Assembly: GCA_903919215.1 (NCBI GenBank)
Contig: CAIXHI010000459.1
Span: 1-10,648 of the forward strand
Length of the DNA stretch: 10,648 nt
Reading direction: 5' to 3'
From: an uncultured Acidimicrobiaceae bacterium
GTDB taxonomy: Bacteria > Actinomycetota > Acidimicrobiia > Acidimicrobiales > Ilumatobacteraceae
The position numbers were made by a program, and so were the translations under genes. The notes below the pieces were generated by a model. The model did not search any database, had not been told where the DNA came from, and worked only from the letters and a program-made list of their open reading frames with translations. Shown here in pieces: positions 1 to 6,329 of the stretch; the stretch's first letter is position 1; each line of letters starts with the position of its first letter.

Positions 1-462
1 GAGATCGACGTGGCGGGCCCGCCGACCTCGGTGCAGGTGCGTGCGGCGGGCTGGGCCGAAGCCGCGATCCTGCTCGCTCCGGAGGACGGCTGGGTCACTG
101 CTCCGAACGGTGCCCGTGCCCGCGCCGATGTGCGCAGCAACGGCAGGGTGCACGTCGAAGTGCAGTGCGGACAAGTGCTCGACGCTGTGGTGCTGCGCAG
201 CTACTGCACCGGTGCCGCGCACATGGCACTCGGCTGGGTGCGCCACGAGGGGCTCACCGTCGGGGCTGACGGCGTGCCGCTCGACCTGACGATCCGCAGC
301 TTCGGCATCGTGCGCGCCGTCGACACACCGCATATCGACGTCGATCTCGTGCCGTCGGACGACGAGCCGGTCAACGGCAGCGACGCCGTGTTCGCCGCTG
401 TCGCCCTGGCCGTCTGGCGACATGACGGGTTCGCAGCGCGCTGGCCTACGATGCGGACATGA
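1..462 (+). CDS. xanthine dehydrogenase-type molybdopterin-binding subunit, C-terminal part
   Basis: The reading frame is open from base 1, so the gene begins before the window; about 153 residues are visible, ending at the TGA at 460-462. Near the end are the segments SYCTGAAHMALGWV, DLTIRSFGIVRAVDTP and VNGSDAVFAAVALAVW, which resemble the last stretch of the large molybdenum-cofactor subunit of aerobic xanthine/CO-type dehydrogenases (COG1529), where the final domain closes over the active site. The family oxidises purines or related heterocycles by hydroxylation, typically hypoxanthine to xanthine to urate. The catalytic Glu and the cofactor-binding segments could not be checked because they may lie outside the window or are not obvious here. 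The stop overlaps the ridA start (ATGA), suggesting an operon, and a predicted 8-oxoguanine deaminase further on supports a purine substrate. The assignment is from recalled family patterns; the substrate is inference. Confidence 0.6.
   Translation, partial: EIDVAGPPTSVQVRAAGWAEAAILLAPEDGWVTAPNGARARADVRSNGRVHVEVQCGQVLDAVVLRSYCTGAAHMALGWVRHEGLTVGADGVPLDLTIRSFGIVRAVDTPHIDVDLVPSDDEPVNGSDAVFAAVALAVWRHDGFAARWPTMRT
447..452 (+). promoter_or_regulatory. -10 element (TACGAT), leaderless-type, for ridA
   Basis: TACGAT fits the actinobacterial TAnnnT -10 consensus and ends 6 nt before the ATG at 459, so transcription would begin at or beside the A of the start codon. It lies inside the end of the upstream gene. 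No convincing -35 hexamer was found and there is no Shine-Dalgarno motif before this start. Confidence 0.5.
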
Positions 463-812
463 GCAAACCCCTCGGGCCCTACACCCCTGCCGTTCGCGCC
501 GGCGACTGGATCATCGTCAGCGGCCAACTCGGCCTCAAGGACGGCGTGCTGATCGACGGTGGCGTCGCCACCCAGACCGCACAGGCAGTCGTCAACCTGA
601 AGGCACAGCTGGCCTTGATGGGCGCGACGATCCACGACGTCGCCAAGACGCTGTGCTTCCTCACCGACATGGACACGTTCGCCACGTTCAACGACGCGTA
701 CGTGGCCGGCTTCGACGGCTCGCGCCCCGCGCGCAGCACCATCGGCGTGGCAGCCCTGCCGGCCGGCGCTGCGGTGGAGATTGAGGCCTGGGCGTTCAAG
801 CCACTAGGCTGA
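459..812 (+). CDS. ridA: RidA/YjgF family enamine/imine deaminase
   Basis: This 117-residue protein has the length and motifs of the Rid family, small trimeric cytosolic enzymes that hydrolyse reactive enamine/imine intermediates such as 2-aminoacrylate released by PLP enzymes. Visible features are GPY near the N-terminus (Tyr8), SGQLGL (21-26), and PARSTIGVAALPAGAAVEIE, in which Arg92 corresponds to the substrate-carboxylate-binding Arg105 of E. coli RidA and Glu107 to Glu120. It is therefore likely a true RidA-type deaminase rather than an Rid paralogue lacking Arg. The ATG overlaps the previous stop codon as ATGA. The only upstream signal is the TACGAT -10 element 6 nt before the ATG, so it may also be made from a leaderless transcript. 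A PLP-dependent decarboxylase lies two genes downstream, a plausible source of the imines it clears; that link is inference. Confidence 0.9.
   Translation: MSKPLGPYTPAVRAGDWIIVSGQLGLKDGVLIDGGVATQTAQAVVNLKAQLALMGATIHDVAKTLCFLTDMDTFATFNDAYVAGFDGSRPARSTIGVAALPAGAAVEIEAWAFKPLG
805..810 (+). promoter_or_regulatory. -10 element (TAGGCT), leaderless-type, for the 51-residue membrane peptide
   Basis: TAGGCT fits TAnnnT and ends 7 nt before the GTG at 818. A TTGAGG hexamer at 781-786 lies 18 nt upstream, a fair -35 (TTGA of TTGACA). The element overlaps the end of ridA. Confidence 0.5.
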
Positions 813-817
813 CGTTC

Positions 818-973
818 GTGCCCGGTGCCATTGCCATCCTCGTTGCATTGCTGATCTTCCCCGTGATCGCCATCATGGGTACGGCCACCATCGCTGCTGC
901 TCTCGGCTACCTGCTGAACCGCGACGCAGAGCAGCGCAACGAGGGCAGCGAACTGCTCGACGTCAACCTCTGA
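818..973 (+). CDS. small single-pass membrane protein, 51 residues
   Basis: A GTG-started frame of 51 codons fills most of the gap between ridA and the decarboxylase. Residues 3-31 are hydrophobic (IAILVALLIFPVIAIMG followed by TATIAAALGYLL), enough for one long membrane helix, and the tail is short and charged (NRDAEQRNEGSELLDVNL). The layout suggests an N-out or hairpin-like peptide with an acidic cytosolic or exterior tail; topology cannot be decided by eye. Start choice is supported by the TAGGCT -10 element 7 nt before the GTG, the same arrangement as for its neighbours. I do not recognise a family. It could modulate the dehydrogenase or a transporter encoded outside the window, but no function is shown. 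Confidence 0.6.
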   Translation: MPGAIAILVALLIFPVIAIMGTATIAAALGYLLNRDAEQRNEGSELLDVNL

Positions 974-987
974 CTCGGGCCCGCCAG

Positions 988-993
988 TACAGT
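988..993 (+). promoter_or_regulatory. -10 element (TACAGT), leaderless-type, for the PLP decarboxylase
   Basis: TACAGT fits TAnnnT and ends 7 nt before the ATG at 1001. No clear -35 is seen and no purine-rich ribosome-binding site precedes the ATG. Confidence 0.5.
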
Positions 994-1000
994 TCGGCTG

Positions 1001-2359
1001 ATGCACCAGCGCGACAGTTCGGTCGAGGTGCTCACACAGGCCATCGTCCGCTACGCGGTCGATCGTGTGCGCATGGAACCGCCGCTGGACGGGCCGCGCA
1101 CTGAGGCCGAACTGACGGCGATGGCGGGCATCACGATCAGCGAGCTCGGCCTCGGTGGGCTGGAGGCGTTGCGCGTGTTCGCCGATGTGCTGGCCCCGGC
1201 ATGCATCTCCACCGATCACCCACGGTTCTTGTCGTTCGTGCCAGCTGCACCGACGGAGGCGTCGATCCTGTTCGATCTCGTCGTCGGTGCATCCAGCATC
1301 TACGGCGGTTCGTGGATGGAGGGTGCCGGCGCAGTCTTCGCCGAGAATCAGGCGTTGCGTTACATCGCCGATCTCGCAGGTATGCCGACCGAGGCCGGTG
1401 GGGTGTTCCTCAGCGGCGGCACTGCGGGGAACCTGTCGGCGCTGATCGCTGCGCGGCACCAGTGGCGGGCCCGTGCCGGTGGCCGCTTCGATCGCACCCG
1501 CGGGCTGGTGCTCTCATCGAAAGGTGCGCACAGCTCGATTGCGCTCGCGTGCCGTGCGATGGATGCCGACGAGATCTCGGTCGACTCGGATGCAGAGGGT
1601 CGGCTGCATGTGGAGAACCTGCGCGACGCGGTCGCCGCACTGGCACCCGAGGATCGTGAGCGGGTGTTTGCGATCGTCGCCACGTGCGGCACCACCAACG
1701 CGGGCGTCATCGACGACCTCGACGCCGCGGCCTCCGTCGCGGCCGAGCTGGGAGTGTGGTTCCACGTCGACGGCGCGTACGGCGGAGCCGGCCTCGCGGC
1801 GCCCAGTGTGCGGCCCCGGTACCGGGGAATCGAACGTGCCGACAGCTTCATCGTCGACCCGCACAAGTGGCTGTTCGCCCCCTTCGACTGCTGCGCGCTG
1901 CTGTACCGGAACCCGCTCGCCGCGCGTGCCGCGCACACCCAGCACGCCGAATACCTCGACGTGCTGCACGACGACAGCTGGAACCCCAGCGACTTCGCCC
2001 ACCACCTCTCGCGGCGGGCGCGTGGCCTGCCGTTCTGGTTCAGCCTCGCCACCTACGGCACCGCCGCCTATCGCGATGCGGTGGAGGCCACGCTTACCGT
2101 CGCCCATGAAGGGGCGCGGCTGATCGACACGTCGCAGCATCTCGAGCTGATCATGCAGCCCGAACTCAGCGTGGTGCTGTTCCGCCGCGTCGGCTGGACG
2201 CCCCAGCACTACCAGACCTGGAGCGATCATCTGCTCGCCGACGGCGTGGCATTCGTGGTGCCGACGGCCTGGGCTGGTGAGACTGTGTTGCGCCTCTGCA
2301 TCGTCAACCCGCGCACCACACTCGACGACATCCGCCTCATCATCGATTCCCTGAACTGA
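1001..2359 (+). CDS. PLP-dependent group II amino-acid decarboxylase
   Basis: This 452-residue protein has the fold-type I signature of the group II decarboxylases (aromatic amino acid, tyrosine, glutamate and diaminobutyrate decarboxylases). Lys289 in DPHKW is the Schiff-base lysine for pyridoxal phosphate, Asp257 in HVDGAYGG contacts the pyridine nitrogen, His177 in SKGAHSS stacks on the ring, and SGGTAGNLSAL (near 138-148) is the usual glycine-rich N-terminal cofactor segment. The reaction would be alpha-decarboxylation of an amino acid to an amine and CO2 in the cytosol. The substrate cannot be read from the sequence: HVDGAYGG has Gly where many members have Ala. The start is supported by the TACAGT -10 element 7 nt upstream. 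The next gene follows after 9 nt, so the two are probably cotranscribed. Proximity to ridA fits protection from PLP-derived imines, an inference. Confidence 0.88.
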   Translation: MHQRDSSVEVLTQAIVRYAVDRVRMEPPLDGPRTEAELTAMAGITISELGLGGLEALRVFADVLAPACISTDHPRFLSFVPAAPTEASILFDLVVGASSIYGGSWMEGAGAVFAENQALRYIADLAGMPTEAGGVFLSGGTAGNLSALIAARHQWRARAGGRFDRTRGLVLSSKGAHSSIALACRAMDADEISVDSDAEGRLHVENLRDAVAALAPEDRERVFAIVATCGTTNAGVIDDLDAAASVAAELGVWFHVDGAYGGAGLAAPSVRPRYRGIERADSFIVDPHKWLFAPFDCCALLYRNPLAARAAHTQHAEYLDVLHDDSWNPSDFAHHLSRRARGLPFWFSLATYGTAAYRDAVEATLTVAHEGARLIDTSQHLELIMQPELSVVLFRRVGWTPQHYQTWSDHLLADGVAFVVPTAWAGETVLRLCIVNPRTTLDDIRLIIDSLN

Positions 2360-2363
2360 AGGA
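2358..2363 (+). promoter_or_regulatory. ribosome-binding site (GAAGGA) for the amidohydrolase
   Basis: GAAGGA lies 5 nt before the ATG at 2369 and overlaps the stop codon of the decarboxylase. It contrasts with the leaderless-type starts around it and indicates that the amidohydrolase is translated from a longer message, probably the decarboxylase transcript. Confidence 0.7.
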
Positions 2364-2368
2364 ACAAC

Positions 2369-3730
2369 ATGGCCGATCTGCTCATCCGCAATGCGCTGCT
2401 CGTCGCGACCGTCGACGACCAGCGGCGTGAACTCCCTGGCGGCTGGGTGGCGATCACGGGCAACCTGATCGAGGCGGTCGGCAGTGCAGCCGATGAAGCG
2501 CCCGCCGCCGATCAGACGATCAACGCTGGCGGCTGTCTGGTCACACCGGGTCTGGTGAACTCGCACCACCACATGTACCAGAACCTCACGCGTGCCTACC
2601 CCGGCATGACCGACAAGCCGTTGTTCGGATGGTTGCAGTCGCTGTATCCGCTGTGGCGCGCCATCGACGAGGACGCCGTGTTCGCCAGCGCGTTCGTCGG
2701 CCTTGCCGAACTCGCACTCAGCGGCTGCACCACCAGCACCGACCACCTGTACCTGCACCCCAAGGGTGCGGGCGATCTACTCGGCGCAGAGATCGCCGCC
2801 GCACAGGAGATTGGCATGCGGTTCCACCCCACGCGCGGCTCGATGAGCCTCAGCGTGAAGGACGGGGGTCTGCCGCCCGACGACGTGGTGTCCGACGACG
2901 ACGAGATCCTCGCCGCCAGTGAGGCCGCAGTGCTACGCCACCACGACCGGTCGCATGGGGCGATGGTGCGTATCGCACTGGCACCGTGTAGCCCGTTCAG
3001 CGTCACCGAGGAGCTGATGGTGCGCAGCGGCGAGTTGGCGCGTCAGCTCGACGTGCGGCTGCACACCCACTTCGCGGAAAACGCCGAGGACGATGCGTAC
3101 TCGCTGGAGAAGTTCGGCTGCCGCCCGATGGAGTACCTCGAGCGCACCGGTTGGTGCACCGACCGCACGTGGGTCGCGCACTGCGTCATGCCGAACCACG
3201 ACGAGATCCACCGTCTCGGCGCGGCCGGTATCGGCGTGGCTCACTGTCCCAGCAGCAACCTGATCCTTGCGTCGGGCATCTCGCCGATCGTGCCGATGCG
3301 CGCTGCCGGTGTGAAGGTCGGCATCGGTGTCGACGGTTCGTCGTCGGCCGACAGTGCATCGATGTGGATGGAGGCACGTCAGGCGATGCTGTTGGCCAAG
3401 CTGCGCGACGGCGCGCACGCGGGCACGGCGCGCATGGCGTTGGAGATGGCCACGCTCGGCGGGGCCGGCTGTCTCGGCCGCGAGGGCGAGATCGGCGTAC
3501 TCGCGCCGGGTGCCGTTGCCGACGTGGCCATCTGGCGGCTGCAGGGTCCGGCGTTCGCCGGCGCATTGGCCGACCCAGTGGAGGCCTGGCTACGGTGCGG
3601 CCCGGTGAGCGCCTGGCACACGATCGTCAACGGACGGTTCGTGGTTCGCGACGGCGAACTCGTCCACCCCGACATTCACCGCGCGCTCCGCAACCACGCA
3701 GAGCACGCGGCGCGCATCCAACAACTCTGA
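2369..3730 (+). CDS. amidohydrolase, likely 8-oxoguanine deaminase
   Basis: A 453-residue member of the metal-dependent amidohydrolase superfamily, in the branch holding 8-oxoguanine deaminase, hydroxyatrazine ethylaminohydrolase and guanine deaminase. The metal site is complete: His66 and His68 in NSHHHMYQNLTRA, His234 with Glu237 in HTHFAEN, His271 in VAHC, and Asp322 in GVDGSSSADS. The residues after Asp322 (GSSSADSASMWMEARQA) resemble the GVDGSxSxDS...EARQA pattern I associate with the 8-oxoguanine deaminases. Predicted reaction: 8-oxoguanine to urate plus ammonia, in the cytosol. Length is normal for the family. A strong GAAGGA ribosome-binding site sits 5 nt before the ATG, and the decarboxylase ends 9 nt upstream. 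The nearby dehydrogenase fragment fits a shared purine-to-urate route. Related s-triazine hydrolases are the main alternative. Confidence 0.82.
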   Translation: MADLLIRNALLVATVDDQRRELPGGWVAITGNLIEAVGSAADEAPAADQTINAGGCLVTPGLVNSHHHMYQNLTRAYPGMTDKPLFGWLQSLYPLWRAIDEDAVFASAFVGLAELALSGCTTSTDHLYLHPKGAGDLLGAEIAAAQEIGMRFHPTRGSMSLSVKDGGLPPDDVVSDDDEILAASEAAVLRHHDRSHGAMVRIALAPCSPFSVTEELMVRSGELARQLDVRLHTHFAENAEDDAYSLEKFGCRPMEYLERTGWCTDRTWVAHCVMPNHDEIHRLGAAGIGVAHCPSSNLILASGISPIVPMRAAGVKVGIGVDGSSSADSASMWMEARQAMLLAKLRDGAHAGTARMALEMATLGGAGCLGREGEIGVLAPGAVADVAIWRLQGPAFAGALADPVEAWLRCGPVSAWHTIVNGRFVVRDGELVHPDIHRALRNHAEHAARIQQL

Positions 3731-3740
3731 AACGCCCCAC

Positions 3741-4319
3741 GTGATCACCGCCTTCCTCGTCGCCTTTGGCACCGTCTTCCTCGCAGAACTCCCCGACAAG
3801 ACGATGGTCGCGTCGTTGGTGCTCACGACCCGCTTCCATCGACCGTTCGCGGTCTGGGTCGGTGTGTCGGTCGCGTTCGTGATGCATGTGGTGCTGGCCG
3901 TCAGCCTCGGCTCGCTGTTGCGGCACCTCCCCGTCACCCCGGTGCGGTGTGCGGTCGCCGTACTGTTCCTCGTCGGCGGCATCATCATGTTGCGCGCCAA
4001 GCACGAGGACGAGGAAGACGGCGGTCCGGATGCGGCCGGCGTGTCGTTCCGCAAAGTGGCGCTGACGGCGGCATCGGTGGTGGGCTTGGCCGAGTTCGGC
4101 GACCTGACCCAACTCGCCACCGCGGGCATCGCTACGCGCTACTCGGCGCCGGTCGCAGTGGCGTTGGGCGCGTGGTGCGCACTCGTGACAGTCGCCGCGC
4201 TGGCGGTCACCGCCGGCCGCTGGATCGTGCAGCACGTGCCGTTGAAGATCGTGCAGCGGGTGGCGGGCGTGGTGTTCATCGCGTTCGGTGTAGCGAGCGC
4301 AGTCTCAGCCTTCGCCTGA
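3741..4319 (+). CDS. GDT1/TMEM165 (UPF0016) family cation transporter
   Basis: This 192-residue integral membrane protein carries the two internal-repeat signatures of the UPF0016 family: ELPDKT at residues 16-21 and EFGDLT at 118-123, each on a predicted membrane helix. In the family these acidic motifs form the ion pathway; characterised bacterial members export Mn2+ and eukaryotic ones exchange Ca2+/Mn2+ for protons. About six hydrophobic segments are seen, split by a charged cytosolic loop (AKHEDEEDGG, about 86-95). Pro replaces the usual first-motif Gly and Leu the usual Lys/Arg in the second motif; I recall ELPDKT in other actinobacterial members, so this is probably a subgroup trait. 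The GTG start lies only 10 nt after the amidohydrolase stop, and neither a good ribosome-binding site nor a -10 element is visible, so it is likely read through from upstream. The ion is not determined. Confidence 0.87.
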   Translation: MITAFLVAFGTVFLAELPDKTMVASLVLTTRFHRPFAVWVGVSVAFVMHVVLAVSLGSLLRHLPVTPVRCAVAVLFLVGGIIMLRAKHEDEEDGGPDAAGVSFRKVALTAASVVGLAEFGDLTQLATAGIATRYSAPVAVALGAWCALVTVAALAVTAGRWIVQHVPLKIVQRVAGVVFIAFGVASAVSAFA

Positions 4320-4324
4320 GCGGG

Positions 4325-4330
4325 TACGGT
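4325..4330 (+). promoter_or_regulatory. -10 element (TACGGT), leaderless-type, for the DUF1269-like gene
   Basis: TACGGT fits TAnnnT and ends 6 nt before the ATG at 4337. No clear -35 is present. The element begins 5 nt after the stop of the preceding transporter gene. Confidence 0.5.
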
Positions 4331-4336
4331 TCCGGC

Positions 4337-4867
4337 ATGGCCGAACCACTCGATCAGTCCCTCGTCGGAGTGTCGTTGCCCGACGCCTTGCGTGCACAGG
4401 AATTCCTCACCGCAACCACCGGTCTCGCCGTCAAGGGTGCGCTCAAATTGCGCGATGCCGTGATCGTCACCAAGACCGCCGACGGACACACCGCGGTTCG
4501 CGAGACCATCGACCCGCAGCCTGGCCGTACAGCGCTCTCCAGCGGTATGTGGACCGGTCTGCTCGGTCTGTTGGTCGGCGGCCCTGTGGGCTGGCTGGTG
4601 GGCGGCGCCGTGGGCGCCGGGGTGGGTGCAGCGACGGCCAAGGTGATCGACCTGGGTATCCCCGATGAGTGGGTGGCCTGGTTCCGTGAGGCAGTGCAGC
4701 CAGGCACCACCACCGTGGTGTTGTTGCTGGAAGATCTGCACGTCGGCGCGTTGGCCACCGAACTCGAGCGGTTCCCGTTCGCCAAGCTGGTGCACACCAC
4801 GCTTCCCGAGTCGGCCCTTCGTCAACTTGAGGAAGCACTCGGGCAAGAGCACGTTTCCGACGCGTAG
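4337..4867 (+). CDS. DUF1269-like glycine-rich membrane-associated protein
   Basis: The frame stays open far upstream inside the transporter gene, but the ATG at 4337 is chosen because it follows the transporter stop and has a TACGGT -10 element 6 nt before it; this gives 176 residues. Layout: an N-terminal alpha/beta domain (about 1-65, with LRDAVIVTKTADGHTAVRET), a glycine-zipper hydrophobic stretch (about 71-100, GLLVGGPVGWLVGGAVGAGV), and a C-terminal domain with TTVVLLLEDLH. This matches the DUF1269/COG4803 'uncharacterised membrane protein' pattern, in which a glycine-rich hairpin interrupts a ferredoxin-like fold. The function of that family is not established; a stress or membrane-associated role is sometimes supposed. 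Its stop overlaps the -10 element of the next gene. Confidence 0.75.
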   Translation: MAEPLDQSLVGVSLPDALRAQEFLTATTGLAVKGALKLRDAVIVTKTADGHTAVRETIDPQPGRTALSSGMWTGLLGLLVGGPVGWLVGGAVGAGVGAATAKVIDLGIPDEWVAWFREAVQPGTTTVVLLLEDLHVGALATELERFPFAKLVHTTLPESALRQLEEALGQEHVSDA

Positions 4868-4870
4868 TCT
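4865..4870 (+). promoter_or_regulatory. -10 element (TAGTCT), leaderless-type, for the SDR gene
   Basis: TAGTCT fits TAnnnT and ends 6 nt before the ATG at 4877. Its first three bases are the stop codon of the preceding gene, so one triplet appears to serve both purposes. No convincing -35 is visible. Confidence 0.5.
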
Positions 4871-4876
4871 TGGTGT

Positions 4877-5632
4877 ATGACGCCCGACCCGTATTTCGAC
4901 CTCACCGGCAAGATCGCCCTCGTTACCGGCGGTAGCCGTGGCCTCGGTTACCAGATGGTGAAGGCCTTCGCCGAGCGTGGCGCCGATGTCATCATCGCCA
5001 GTCGCAAGCTCGACAATTGCGAGACCGTGGCCGACGAGGTGCGTGCGCTGGGTCGCCGGGCGATGGCGTACGCAGTGCACGCCGCGAAGTGGCCCTCGAT
5101 CGATGAACTGATCGACGCGTCGTACGCTGAGTTCGGTCGCATCGACATCCTGGTGAACAACGCTGGCATGAGCCCGGCCGTGCCCAGCCACGAGGTCACT
5201 GAAGACCTGTTCGACAGCGTGGTCGGTCTGAACTACAAGGGTCCGTTCCGTCTGGCCAGCCAGGTGGCAAAGCGGATGTACGACGGCGACGGTGGCGTCA
5301 TCATCAACGTCACGTCGTCGGGCAGCCTGATGCCGCTGCCGGGGATCGTGCCCTACGGCGGGGCAAAGGCCGCGCTGAACCACATGTCGCGTTCGCTCGC
5401 CGCCGAGTATGGGCCGAAGGTGCGCGTGAACACGTTGTCGCCCGGGCCGTTCCTCACTGATATCGCCAAGGCCTGGACGCCCGAGATGCGTGAGTCCGCT
5501 GGCAATGCGCTCGGTCGCCCGGGCAACCCGAACGAGATCGTCTCCGCGGCGCTGTTCCTCGCCAGCCCGGCCAGCAGCTTCACCACCGGCGCCATCGTCC
5601 GCGTCGACGGCGGCCTACAGATCGGTCAGTAG
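4877..5632 (+). CDS. short-chain dehydrogenase/reductase (classical SDR)
   Basis: A 251-residue classical SDR with a complete set of motifs: TGGSRGLG (17-24) for the dinucleotide-binding loop, NNAG (94-97), Asn119, catalytic Ser147, Tyr160 and Lys164 (YGGAK), and SPGPFLTDI after the last core strand. Arg21 in the glycine motif and the ASRK stretch after the second strand favour NADP(H) over NAD(H), by family rule. It would catalyse reversible oxidation of an alcohol or reduction of a carbonyl in the cytosol; the substrate cannot be inferred. The C-terminal VRVDGGLQIGQ is the normal end of the fold. The start is fixed by the TAGTCT -10 element 6 nt upstream and by the gene before it ending 9 nt away. 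It is the last + strand gene of the left block. Confidence 0.92.
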   Translation: MTPDPYFDLTGKIALVTGGSRGLGYQMVKAFAERGADVIIASRKLDNCETVADEVRALGRRAMAYAVHAAKWPSIDELIDASYAEFGRIDILVNNAGMSPAVPSHEVTEDLFDSVVGLNYKGPFRLASQVAKRMYDGDGGVIINVTSSGSLMPLPGIVPYGGAKAALNHMSRSLAAEYGPKVRVNTLSPGPFLTDIAKAWTPEMRESAGNALGRPGNPNEIVSAALFLASPASSFTTGAIVRVDGGLQIGQ

Positions 5633-5633
5633 C

Positions 5634-5650
5634 GACCGCCAGGAGCGGTC
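5634..5650. terminator. hairpin between convergent genes
   Basis: GACCGC (5634-5639) and GCGGTC (5645-5650) form a perfect 6-bp inverted repeat around a 5-nt loop. It fills the 16-nt gap between the SDR stop and the regulator stop, running into the latter codon. There is no T-run on either side, so it may be a weak bidirectional terminator or only a 3' end stabiliser. Confidence 0.4.
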
Positions 5651-6329
5651 AGTGGCCCCAGCGGGACTGGCCGAAGCGGTAGCCGACGGAGCGCACGGTC
5701 TGGATCAGGTTGGCGTGCTCTTCGCCGAGCTTGGCGCGCAGGCGACGGATGTGCACGTCGACCGTGCGGGCACCGCCGTAGTACTCGTAGCCCCATACGC
5801 GGCTGAGCAGGATCTCGCGGGTGAACACCTTGCCCGGGTTCTGGGCGAGGAACTTCAACAGCTCGTACTCCATGTACGTGAGATCCAGCGGGTGGCCCTC
5901 GATCGAGGCCTGGTAGGTCTCCAGGTTGAGCGCGAGGCCGCTGTACTCCACCATCTCCGGTCGAGTCTCGCCGCCACCGCGGAAGAACATGTGGCGCAGA
6001 CGTGCTTCCAGCTCCACGGGGTGGAACGGGGTGAGGCAGAAGTCGTCGAACAGTTCATCGCGCAACTGCAGGTCGGCGAGCTGAGTGCCGTTGACCAACA
6101 CCATCAGCGGGCTGACCGGTGTGTCGCGCTTGCGCAGCGCCCGGCAGAACGCCCAGGCTCCGTCGGGGTCGGCGTCGCAGGCCACGATGGCACCGGCCCA
6201 TCCGGCTGATGGCTCAGAACGCACCGCGTCATCGGCGGAGGAGACGGCCTTCCAGCGATAGCCGGCCAGGTCGAGGGTGCGCGCGAGGTCGGGCGGCGGC
6301 GGGTCTGGGTAGACGGCCACGAGTTCCAC
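5649..6329 (-). CDS. OmpR-family orphan response regulator, GlnR-like
   Basis: A 226-residue regulator with an N-terminal receiver-like domain (about 1-115) and a C-terminal winged helix (about 127-219). The DNA-binding half, with LDLTYMEYELLKFLAQNPG, VFTRE, VWGYEY, GGARTVDVHIRRLRAKLG and TVRSVGYRF, closely resembles actinobacterial GlnR, the global nitrogen regulator, though RegX3/MtrA-type proteins share much of it. The receiver is degenerate: Asp52 could be the acceptor, but the acidic pair is reduced to Asp9, the usual Thr/Ser is Asn80, and the conserved Lys before the KPF-like Pro is Thr100 (LTPFHP). GlnR itself has a phosphorylation-independent receiver. The GTG at 6329 was chosen over an in-frame start 63 nt upstream because it shares one base with the glnA stop (TAGTG); GAAGG lies upstream. 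This implies translational coupling to glnA. A role in nitrogen control is inferred. Confidence 0.88.
   Translation of the reverse strand: MELVAVYPDPPPPDLARTLDLAGYRWKAVSSADDAVRSEPSAGWAGAIVACDADPDGAWAFCRALRKRDTPVSPLMVLVNGTQLADLQLRDELFDDFCLTPFHPVELEARLRHMFFRGGGETRPEMVEYSGLALNLETYQASIEGHPLDLTYMEYELLKFLAQNPGKVFTREILLSRVWGYEYYGGARTVDVHIRRLRAKLGEEHANLIQTVRSVGYRFGQSRWGH

Noticed and set aside
479..1459. Long open frame on the - strand opposite ridA and the decarboxylase
   Set aside because: It is antisense to well-supported genes, is rich in His/Arg/Gln, and has no family motifs. It reflects the high GC content and codon bias of the sense genes.
1514..2758. Another long - strand frame opposite the decarboxylase and amidohydrolase
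   Set aside because: Same reason: a mirror of two genes with intact catalytic motifs, with no start signal of its own.
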